Shown here piece by piece: positions 33,748 through 40,809 of a stretch of DNA of 64,000 nt. The stretch lies in contig JAIOHM010000158.1 in the NCBI GenBank assembly GCA_019912965.1, positions 1 to 64,000 of the forward strand. Reading direction: 5' to 3'. Position 1 is the first letter of the stretch. Every line of letters begins with the position of its first letter. Source of the DNA: Anaerolineae bacterium (GTDB lineage Bacteria; Chloroflexota; Anaerolineae; Aggregatilineales; Phototrophicaceae). The position numbers and the translations under genes were made by a program. Under the pieces are notes generated by a model. That model was not told where the DNA came from and made no database searches. It was given only the letters and a program-made list of their open reading frames with translations.

Positions 33748-34104
33748 TCATGCGCGGCGTATGCCAATTTGCCTCAGCAGATGATCCAGTAAAGTGACCC
33801 AGGCAGGTTTTTGAAACGCATAACCCATCAATGTCAGCTTGTTACGCAGCGTTCGGTTCGATGACTCGGTTAAAACAGCGCCATCAGGAAACACCAGTGT
33901 GGGGACACTTTCATGCCCATGATTCACGTCACGCACAAACAATCGTCCTGCCTCATTTGAGTGAATATCGACATATTCAAAGGGAGCGCCACTTTGCTCC
34001 AGCACAACGCGAACACGCGGAACCAATGGACAGTCTGCATGTCCATAAAGAGTTATTTTTTCGGCATCACTTATGGGTTGAGCAGGTAGACAAAAGTTCG
34101 CCAT
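33748..34104 (-). CDS. Glutaredoxin-like protein with one active-site Cys
   Basis: 118 residues from the ATG at 34104 (AAGGAGG upstream; longer starts lack support). The thioredoxin fold is visible in KITLYGHADCPLVPRVRVVLEQSG and ESVPTLVFPDGAVLTE, with the cis-Pro in VPT. The usual CPYC is reduced to CPLV, so only a monothiol mechanism is possible. It lies 31 bases after a methyltransferase on the same strand. Confidence 0.78.
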   Translation of the reverse strand: MANFCLPAQPISDAEKITLYGHADCPLVPRVRVVLEQSGAPFEYVDIHSNEAGRLFVRDVNHGHESVPTLVFPDGAVLTESSNRTLRNKLTLMGYAFQKPAWVTLLDHLLRQIGIRRA

Positions 34105-34135
34105 AATCCCTCCTTGCATCCTTTTCTGTCCTTCC

Positions 34136-34762
34136 TCAACCAGATTGAGCTTCAATCGTATGGAAGATGCCGAGAAAATGACGCTGGGAAGCTAAGATTT
34201 TCAGACCCGCGGCTTGCACGATGTCCAGTGGATCCTGATTCCAGCGACACCCTGCTGTCTGAAAATGGTCATGCGCGTGACGATCCTGATAATCTGCCAA
34301 CCACGACCAGCGGCTGTGTCCATGTTCAATCAACAGGATGCGCCCATTAGGGTGACAAACACGGCGCATCTCACGTAAGGACGCAACCGGGTCGTTAAAG
34401 GTGCAGGTAGACATCGTTGAAATCACAGTATCAAAACTGGCATCCGCGAAGTGCAGATCCTCAGCCTGCATCACCTGAAAATCCACGCTCAACCTGAGTT
34501 GTTGCGCCACCTGTTTTGCCAGTTCCAGCATAGCGGGTGACAGGTCAACGGCAGTTAAGGATGTGGTTTTGGTCAGATATTGAAAATTCTCGCCTGTGCC
34601 ACAGGCAACTTCCAGAGTGCGCCCTTGAGCGCGGGTCAGAAGTGATTTACGCAGCCGTTTGACACCCAGAATATTTTCATTGAACCAGGATTTCTGTCGG
34701 TACTCTGTAGCAAGCACGGCGTATTTCTGGCGTACTTCTTCATTTGTTGTGTTGAGTTGCAT
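34136..34762 (-). CDS. Class I SAM methyltransferase (UbiE/PEMT-like)
   Basis: 208 residues. Motif I is GRTLEVACGTGENFQYL near residue 48, then TAVDLSPAMLELAK and the methyltransferase-11 strand FDTVISTMSTCTF. AAGGAG precedes the ATG. It is followed by the glutaredoxin-like gene, forming a two-gene unit. The pattern is close to phospholipid or quinone methyltransferases. The substrate is not determinable. Confidence 0.82.
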   Translation of the reverse strand: MQLNTTNEEVRQKYAVLATEYRQKSWFNENILGVKRLRKSLLTRAQGRTLEVACGTGENFQYLTKTTSLTAVDLSPAMLELAKQVAQQLRLSVDFQVMQAEDLHFADASFDTVISTMSTCTFNDPVASLREMRRVCHPNGRILLIEHGHSRWSWLADYQDRHAHDHFQTAGCRWNQDPLDIVQAAGLKILASQRHFLGIFHTIEAQSG

Positions 34763-34835
34763 CGTGTGAACCGCTCCTTGAGGTTACAGTTTGGCTTAAA
34801 AGTACAGACTAAAGCGCCCAACGTAGGCTGCGATG

Positions 34836-35903
34836 TCATTTAGTCGGATGAGTCAGAAAACTGAGCAGCAGCCCGACAACACCTGCCAGAAACACTGCGC
34901 CAGTCCAGAGATGCACTGACCACCAGATCCCCGCTGTGGTAATGAGAATGACGAAAAACAGGGCAAACAGGAGGGCTGGCAGGGCAAAGGCGAACATCCG
35001 CAGCGCCTGGACTCGGACAGCCGAAGGCTTAAGCAGCTGGTAGAGGGCATCGGCAGCAATACCCGTCAGGGCGATAGCGAAGAATATCTGCGGATACAGA
35101 TAAACTTCCTTCAGATGAAACCAGGTCATCAATAAGCCGTTCCCAACGATCAAGACGGTCAGGCTGCCTGGCGGGAGCGTCCAGTGGCGGAGCGCGAACA
35201 GGATCACACCCATCAGCAGCGCCGAGGGAATCAGCACACTGGCGAGCGCATGGGTGTCATAAAAGAAGGTGTCGCTTCCCGGCGGACGAATTGCCATGTA
35301 GTTTGGGTAGGTGATAATGGCAAAGTCGCCGTTAAAGAACGTCAACACCGACAGGATGCCCAGCAGCGACAGCACAGCAGGCAGCAGTTCGTGCCAGCCC
35401 TTGACCGCCTGCTGTGAACTGCGATACAGCGTCCCCCGCAGCGGACCGGAAATCATCAATACGCCACCGACTGCCAGCGCCAGATGTGATGGGCTGACCA
35501 GTGCCTCTAACCCGACCTCGAAACCAAAGGCAGTATGCCAGAGGAAATCCGCGCCGCCGGAAAAAAGGAAGATGACCGATCCGAGCAGAGAGGTCATATA
35601 GCCCTGCGGCAGCGAGTGTGACCATCGGTAGCCTCTCGACACGTTGCGCCACTGCGTCATCAGCAGCAGTCCGGCGCTGACCGCAAAACCGGAATACAGA
35701 ACCGCGTGCCAGGGTGTGAAAAACGTTTCAATCAGGTCGGGAATATGATGGTGGGCAGACCCATCCAGATATAATCCGGCAAGTATCCACAACGATAACA
35801 CCGCGACGATGAGATCAAAACCCCGCCCGCCTGCGGGATAATGTGCCGCTTTTTGACCCGCCGACATTGGCTGAATCTCCTGCCTGGCGTGAGTAGTTGC
35901 CAT
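34836..35903 (-). CDS. Integral membrane protein of unknown function
   Basis: 355 residues from the ATG at 35903 (CAGGAG upstream). About nine hydrophobic helices. Helices begin after a polar N-terminus and include His-rich turns (LDGSAHHHIPDLIETFFTPWHAVLYSG, DFLWHTAFGFEVGLEALVSPSHLALA). Repeated His/Asp at membrane edges could bind a metal or heme. No family recognised. It diverges from a TetR gene with shared operator-like repeats between them, so TetR control is likely. Confidence 0.75.
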   Translation of the reverse strand: MATTHARQEIQPMSAGQKAAHYPAGGRGFDLIVAVLSLWILAGLYLDGSAHHHIPDLIETFFTPWHAVLYSGFAVSAGLLLMTQWRNVSRGYRWSHSLPQGYMTSLLGSVIFLFSGGADFLWHTAFGFEVGLEALVSPSHLALAVGGVLMISGPLRGTLYRSSQQAVKGWHELLPAVLSLLGILSVLTFFNGDFAIITYPNYMAIRPPGSDTFFYDTHALASVLIPSALLMGVILFALRHWTLPPGSLTVLIVGNGLLMTWFHLKEVYLYPQIFFAIALTGIAADALYQLLKPSAVRVQALRMFAFALPALLFALFFVILITTAGIWWSVHLWTGAVFLAGVVGLLLSFLTHPTK

Positions 35904-35920
35904 TTCGTTAACTCCTGTTA

Positions 35921-36026
35921 TGAGATAGAATGTCTCAAAATAGATCATCTATATCATAAAATGAGAAATAGTCGGGTCAACGAGCAATCGACGCAGACTA
36001 TAGCATAATAGACAGGTGTCTCAAAA
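35921..36026. promoter_or_regulatory. TetR operator-like repeats in divergent promoter
   Basis: TGAGA-N7-TCTCA lies at 35,921-35,937. The identical ten-base word TGTCTCAAAA occurs at 35,931 and again at 36,017. The interval is the shared upstream region of the membrane-protein gene and the TetR gene. Confidence 0.45.
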
Positions 36027-36042
36027 CGTGGAGGCAGTCATG

Positions 36043-36630
36043 ATGGAAAAAACGGATCGAAGGATACGAAAAACCCGGCAGCAGCTTGGTGAGGCACTGG
36101 TATCCCTGATTTTGGAGAAGGGATACGATACCATCACCATCAAAGAGATTACAGCTCGTGCAGATGTCGCTCATGCCACGTTTTACCGCCACTACCGCAA
36201 TAAAGATGAATTATTGGCTCGGAGATTGGAAGAAGTGGTTCAGGAAATTGAGGTGATGACCCGCGAACCCAGCTTGCAGGATGCGGAAGGGTATCTCATT
36301 TTCAAACACGCACAGGAGAACAGCATCCTCTATCATATTCTGTTAAGCAGTCCAGGCACGACACAGGTCCGCAAGCGTATTCAAGCGACCATTGCGGCCA
36401 ACGTCTTGAGAACTTGCACGCCCTTACGCTCGGCTCAAAGAGGGATTATTCCACCACAGGCTGCCGCTAATCACATTGCCGGATCGATGCTGCTGCTGAT
36501 CGAGTGGTGGTTAGACCAGAAGATGCCGCACCCGCCGCATCAGATGGCAAAGGTCTATGAGCAGTTGGTGACAGGCGCGACAGTGAATGCGGTACTCAAT
36601 GGGACAACACAGTCCGATATGGGTTTGTGA
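36043..36630 (+). CDS. TetR/AcrR-family regulator
   Basis: 195 residues. The N-terminal HTH is TIKEITARADVAHATFYRHYRNKDELL, and the C-terminal ligand-binding half is TetR_C_11-like. GGAGG lies eight bases before the ATG at 36043; an ATG three bases earlier is equally possible. It diverges from the membrane protein gene at 34,836-35,903, its most likely target. Confidence 0.87.
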   Translation: MEKTDRRIRKTRQQLGEALVSLILEKGYDTITIKEITARADVAHATFYRHYRNKDELLARRLEEVVQEIEVMTREPSLQDAEGYLIFKHAQENSILYHILLSSPGTTQVRKRIQATIAANVLRTCTPLRSAQRGIIPPQAAANHIAGSMLLLIEWWLDQKMPHPPHQMAKVYEQLVTGATVNAVLNGTTQSDMGL

Positions 36631-36650
36631 AATGCCTCATTCGACCTGGA

Positions 36651-36725
36651 CAGGCAAAGGACGCTTTGCCTGCTTCCGGTGCTCCGCCTTAACCCGGAAC
36701 CCACTTGCGGCACATCAAAGTGGGT
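36651..36725. terminator. Two hairpins between convergent tetR and osmC
   Basis: CAGGCAAAG pairs perfectly with CTTTGCCTG over GACG (36,651-36,672). ACCCACTT pairs with AAGTGGGT (36,699-36,725) and ends four bases from the OsmC stop. Neither has a long U-run, but the position suggests bidirectional termination. Confidence 0.55.
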
Positions 36726-36728
36726 ACG

Positions 36729-37295
36729 TCAGGCTTCCAGTGTAACGGTGACTGGCACAGGATTGCGAATGATGTCCAGCACGGGGGATGTCTTCTGGAC
36801 ATACTCACACAGTTGCTCCAGTTTTTCGCGCAGCGCATCCGCCTTGACTCGGTAGGAGACCCGGATATTCTCGTACCCTGGACGCATGGTTTCGGACAGT
36901 CCCAGGAACGCATGGAGGTCCAAATCTCCTTCTAAACTGAAATCGAGCTTCTCTACGTTGATACCCTGAGCGGCAGCATTGTAAATGAAGCCAACACCGA
37001 GACAGGAAGCCAGCGCGTACAAGATAGCCTCAACGGCATTTGCGCCTGCGTTCTGACCCAGCAGGACAGGCGGTTCGTCCCCTTCAATAATGAGGGGCTG
37101 CGTGCGGGATGTATCCTCAGACCCTGCGCCATAAAAACTCTGAATCGTGGTGCGGGAATGTCCACCGCTAATCCACTCCGTTTGTGACCGGAACGTAAAC
37201 TTTGCCAGGTCAGGATTTCCCTTGATGGCATTCACCATCCCGACGAGTTGATCGACATTAACACCATTAACCATAGTTACTGTTTGCTGTACCAT
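36729..37295 (-). CDS. OsmC/Ohr-family protein
   Basis: 188 residues. The first redox Cys lies in AILYALASCLGVGF and the second in EQLCEYVQKTSPVLD, the OsmC pattern. The first 40 residues are longer than in minimal OsmC. The family reduces organic hydroperoxides using the Cys pair, and some members handle persulfides. It is the third gene of a unit with the methyltransferase-TusA fusion and DsrE genes, 47 bases after DsrE. Confidence 0.87.
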   Translation of the reverse strand: MVQQTVTMVNGVNVDQLVGMVNAIKGNPDLAKFTFRSQTEWISGGHSRTTIQSFYGAGSEDTSRTQPLIIEGDEPPVLLGQNAGANAVEAILYALASCLGVGFIYNAAAQGINVEKLDFSLEGDLDLHAFLGLSETMRPGYENIRVSYRVKADALREKLEQLCEYVQKTSPVLDIIRNPVPVTVTLEA

Positions 37296-37342
37296 TTTCT
37301 TGCTCCTTCTTCGTTTAAAAACTCAAATCTTGCTTCGGATGA

Positions 37343-37702
37343 TTAAAAGCACAGGGTCTGCGCGCCGTTCACCAGCGCTTCGACAGCAGTAGCTGCACCG
37401 ACAATCTGTGCGCCGCCGATTAACTGCTCGTGGGTGATGTTACGCGGCTTGGCGCAAGCACCGCACACCCATAGTTTCCCGCCACTGGCAACAAATTGAC
37501 TGATAAGGTCGCTCAGAGGCGCAAAACCATTCGCTTGTAAGCCATCGGTATAACCCTGAGTTGCCACCCACACCCCCTCAATGGTAAGCAAGACGGTTGC
37601 CTGCTGGTTGGAATTCAGAGCGGTATTGGCAACCACAAACGTCAGCGATGCCCGTTCGATGTCATCCTTGCCGTGCGTGTTGTGAACCATGACGTGTGCC
37701 AT
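37343..37702 (-). CDS. DsrE-family sulfur-relay protein
   Basis: 119 residues. The DsrE/F fold is shown by the N-terminal AHVMVHNTHG and LTFVVANTAL. The candidate sulfur-carrier cysteines are in KLWVCGACAKPR near residue 85. AAGGAG precedes the ATG. It lies 16 bases after the methyltransferase-TusA gene, so the two proteins could pass sulfane sulfur between them. The partner set matches DsrE/TusA combinations known in sulfur trafficking. Confidence 0.85.
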   Translation of the reverse strand: MAHVMVHNTHGKDDIERASLTFVVANTALNSNQQATVLLTIEGVWVATQGYTDGLQANGFAPLSDLISQFVASGGKLWVCGACAKPRNITHEQLIGGAQIVGAATAVEALVNGAQTLCF

Positions 37703-37718
37703 GAATTAGACTCCTTCA

Positions 37719-38798
37719 CTATTTGCGCCGAACCAAGTAGCGATCCCCTTCATGGGTGACAAGTTCATGTTTCGCCAATCTGCACCAGGCGGGCAAATCG
37801 GTGGCGACGCTCGGCTCGGTTGCCCGAACTTCCAGCGTTTGTCCGGGTTCCAGACCGTGCAGCAGTGCCGCGATTTCGTCGAGCGGGCCGTCCGCACAGC
37901 CTTTGTCGCCAGCATCGTAGAAGGCATCCGCTCCAAAAATAGAAACCGGATGTGCTTCGGCTAATTCCACGACGGGAAGTGCCGCTAGCGCCGCATCCCA
38001 TTCCGCTTGATTGACCGCTTTCCGGGCGCGAAAATTGATGCCCAACGTACCAAAGTTCGCCGCACTGGATTGCTGTGGCGCGCCGTCGAAAACGACATCC
38101 TGCCAGGTAATCTCGAAACCCACAAAGCCTGCCTTCACAACGGTGGCATATAACTCGGTTTCCAGCACAGCACCAGCAATGCAGCCTGTCCAGAGTTCAA
38201 TCTTTTGTTTGGCGCTGGTCGGTACTGCTTTCTGGACGACGAGATCCCCAATTTGCAAGCGTCCACCCGGCTTCAATACCCGCGCCATCTCCTTCAATGC
38301 TGCCGCTTTGTCTGGCATTAAGTTCAGCGCGCCGTTGGAGATCACAATATCCGCCCAGCCGTCTGGGACAGGTAAAGACTCAGCGTATCCTTCACGGAAC
38401 TCAACATTGGCAAATTGCGCTTCGGCGGCACCGCGCCGCGCCTTCGCCAGCATCGCCGGGGTCATATCAACGCCAATGACCCTGCCGCCAGTCCCCACCA
38501 TTTTGGCGGCGATCAAACTGTCAATGCCTGCGCCGCAGGCTACATCCACCACTTGCTCGCCGACCTGTATTTCGTCAATGCTGAATGGATTGCCTGTGCC
38601 AGCGAACGATTCGATGGACGTTTCCGGGATGCCTTCCAGCCACGCATCGCGGTATCCCAGCATTTGGGCGAGTGGACGACCTGTATGGAAATGGAAGCCC
38701 TGCTGTGGATTCAGCGCGACGGCTCCATATTCTTCTTGAATAGCAAACCGCAGTGCTTCCAGATTGAGACCGAGATCCTGGATAACGTTATCACTCAT
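37719..38798 (-). CDS. SAM methyltransferase fused to TusA-like domain
   Basis: 359 residues. Residues 1-270 are an ArsM/UbiE-like methyltransferase (VVDVACGAGIDSLIAAKMVG near 85, GVDMTPAMLAKARRGA). Residues 295-359 form a TusA/SirA-like sulfur-carrier domain with CADGPLDEIAALLHGLEPGQ and a second Cys in PAWCRLAKHEL. TusA normally has CPxP; here Cys is kept and the spacing is changed. An arsenite-methyltransferase-like activity with thiol delivery by the C-terminal domain is plausible. The three Cys of ArsM were not confirmed. GGAG precedes the ATG. It heads the unit with DsrE and OsmC and diverges from the LuxR-hydrolase gene. Confidence 0.82.
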   Translation of the reverse strand: MSDNVIQDLGLNLEALRFAIQEEYGAVALNPQQGFHFHTGRPLAQMLGYRDAWLEGIPETSIESFAGTGNPFSIDEIQVGEQVVDVACGAGIDSLIAAKMVGTGGRVIGVDMTPAMLAKARRGAAEAQFANVEFREGYAESLPVPDGWADIVISNGALNLMPDKAAALKEMARVLKPGGRLQIGDLVVQKAVPTSAKQKIELWTGCIAGAVLETELYATVVKAGFVGFEITWQDVVFDGAPQQSSAANFGTLGINFRARKAVNQAEWDAALAALPVVELAEAHPVSIFGADAFYDAGDKGCADGPLDEIAALLHGLEPGQTLEVRATEPSVATDLPAWCRLAKHELVTHEGDRYLVRRK

Positions 38799-38839
38799 GT
38801 CTATCGCTCCTATTGGCTTCTTCGTGCTCCTATCTCTAA

Positions 38840-38918
38840 GAGTAGGTAGAACGCTTCTACTCGTCTCCCCTCATTTGAGTGGAAACATGAGTGGAAAAGT
38901 TCATTCAGATAGAGTAGG
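38840..38918. promoter_or_regulatory. Repeat-rich divergent promoter region
   Basis: GAGTAG (38,840) is mirrored by CTACTC (38,857), and GAGTAGG recurs at 38,912. Two direct copies of TGAGTGGAAA occur 12 bases apart near 38,876 and 38,888. The 120-base gap separates the methyltransferase-TusA and LuxR-hydrolase genes, so these are probable regulator sites. Confidence 0.4.
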
Positions 38919-40103
38919 ATGAATGGTCGCAGCGATAAGTTCACAAAGAAGGTCATCAATTGGGACGCAATCATGGAGGAGAAACCGACATCACCGGATG
39001 ATCTGACGGAACGTGAAAGAGAAATCCTGGAACGACTGGCAGCCGGACTCTCCGACCACCAGATCGCCGACGAATTATTCCTCAGTTGGAATACGGTCAG
39101 ATGGTACAATCGCCAAATTTACAACAAACTAGGGGTCGGCAACCGGACCCAGGCTATCGCTCAGGCGCGAGCATTAGGACTCTTGGACACGAAAGATACT
39201 CCCACTTCTCAAGCCGTTCATTCAACTGATCCACCCCCCGCCTTAGAACGCCGGAAGAGGGAACAGCGCGTTTATTTCACCAACAGTTTTGATGGAACGC
39301 GGATTGCTTACTCGATTGCCGGGAACGGTCCGCCGCTGGTCAAAGCCGCCAATTATATGAGCCATCAGGAGCATGATTGGGATAGCCCGGTATGGCGGCA
39401 CTGGCTAGAAGAACTGACTCACGAACATACCCTGATCACGTCCGATGAGCGCGGCTCTGGACTGTCAGACTGGGATACCAAAGATGTATCATTTGAAGCG
39501 TGGGTGCATGATCTCGAAGCGGTGGTGAATGCAGCAGATGTCCGACAGTTTCCTGTCTTTGGGATGTCACAGGGCGGTGCAGTTGCCGTTGCTTATGCCG
39601 CGCTTCACCCCGAAAAGGTCAGCCACCTGATTGTACACGGGGGTTATGCGCGGGGCTGGTTGAAGCGTGACTTAACCCCAGAGCAGCTTGAAGAAGAGAA
39701 GTTAATGATTGATTTGATGCGGGTTGGCTGGGGAAAGGAAAATCCTGCCTTTCGCCAGGTGTTCGCCATGCAGCTTTTTCCCCAGGCACCCTCCGAACAA
39801 ATCTACGCTCTGGAAGCGCAAATGCGCCTCTCGATTTCTCCCGAAAACGCAGTCCGGTTGGAGAGTGAAATGCATCGCATTGACGTGCGCCAGCTTGCGA
39901 CGCAGATCAAAGTCCCTACCTTGATTTTGCATTCCCACGGGGATGAAGCCGTGCCGTTTGACGAAGGGCGTCTCCTTGCTTCGTTGATTCCCAATGCTCA
40001 GTTCGTTGCGTTGGATAGCAAAAATCACCTTTTGACGGAACACGAACCCGCCTGGCAAAAATTTGTTGCTGCCTTCCGCAGCTTCCTAAGCGATGAAAAA
40101 TAG
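38919..40103 (+). CDS. LuxR-type HTH fused to alpha/beta-hydrolase
   Basis: 394 residues. Residues 28-90 are a GerE/LuxR HTH (LTEREREILERLAAGLSDHQIADELFLSWNTV). Residues 120-394 form an alpha/beta-hydrolase with nucleophile motif GMSQGG, acid in HSHGDEAVPF and His in KNHLLTEH. The fold suggests a regulator that hydrolyses or senses a small ligand. The same fusion order occurs in adenylate-cyclase-linked regulators of other bacteria. The start is uncertain: no good ribosome binding site precedes 38919, and the HTH would remain intact from 38973. It is divergent from the sulfur unit and is the natural candidate regulator. Confidence 0.8.
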   Translation: MNGRSDKFTKKVINWDAIMEEKPTSPDDLTEREREILERLAAGLSDHQIADELFLSWNTVRWYNRQIYNKLGVGNRTQAIAQARALGLLDTKDTPTSQAVHSTDPPPALERRKREQRVYFTNSFDGTRIAYSIAGNGPPLVKAANYMSHQEHDWDSPVWRHWLEELTHEHTLITSDERGSGLSDWDTKDVSFEAWVHDLEAVVNAADVRQFPVFGMSQGGAVAVAYAALHPEKVSHLIVHGGYARGWLKRDLTPEQLEEEKLMIDLMRVGWGKENPAFRQVFAMQLFPQAPSEQIYALEAQMRLSISPENAVRLESEMHRIDVRQLATQIKVPTLILHSHGDEAVPFDEGRLLASLIPNAQFVALDSKNHLLTEHEPAWQKFVAAFRSFLSDEK

Positions 40104-40165
40104 CGATTAAGACTGTACTGCGGGCGGAATCATGGACAGAATTAACCGGTAGAAAAGAGGGGATT

Positions 40166-40490
40166 CAAACCCGCCAGAGCGACACCTCAAATTCAGTCGG
40201 TGTCTGGTAGTTCAGCGACGAATGAACCCGCTCGGTCATGTATTCCACATCCAACCAGTGCTTCAACTGGTTGAAAGCATCGTCAAAATCCGGTAATCGG
40301 CATAGTCCACATGCTCTTCCTTCACGGTTCGCATAAAACGCTCGACAATGCCGTTTTGGGTCGGACTGGCTTTGTCCGACATACTAATCTTCACGTCCGC
40401 TTCGAGTAGGAGGCAGGTGTGGGCGAAAGAAGCGTATAGGATACCCTGGTCGGAAAGGAACATGAAGGGAGTGGCTTTCGCCAACGTCAT
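40166..40490 (-). pseudogene. Truncated, frameshifted rve-type transposase remnant
   Basis: The minus strand encodes SDQGILYAS, then SMSDKASPTQNGIVERFMRT, both hallmarks of the integrase core of IS3-type OrfB. A one-base frameshift near 40,270 separates this from the C-terminal part (FDDAFNQLKHWLDVEYMTERVHSSL). The first half of the gene is missing. It is a dead fragment. The gap 40,491-40,809 holds nothing else I can name. Confidence 0.75.
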
Positions 40491-40809
40491 GAATGTGCGG
40501 AAGCCCCCAAATCAGGGCAAGATCATTCTGCTTACACCCTTGCTACAGTAGAAGTGCATTCTGCTTGCCATACACGATCCATAGATTTAGTGGCAGTTCG
40601 TGCTTAATTTCACCAGATAAAAATCAATATTTTACTCAAGATTTTATCGACTCTCTCGAAACGGGAAAAAGCATCACTCCTCCAGTTAATTTGTAATTGC
40701 CTCCCTGAAACAAAATGGTTAACTCACTACGTGGACATTTGCTGACAGTCTGTGTCATTTTTGCCGGTGGTTGTCACCCGTCATTCAATTATCATGAAGA
40801 TGGAGAAAT

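Noticed and set aside
40765-40800. Possible Fur box before FTR1
   Set aside because: Only a four-base TTCA/TGAA symmetry is present, far from the Fur consensus.
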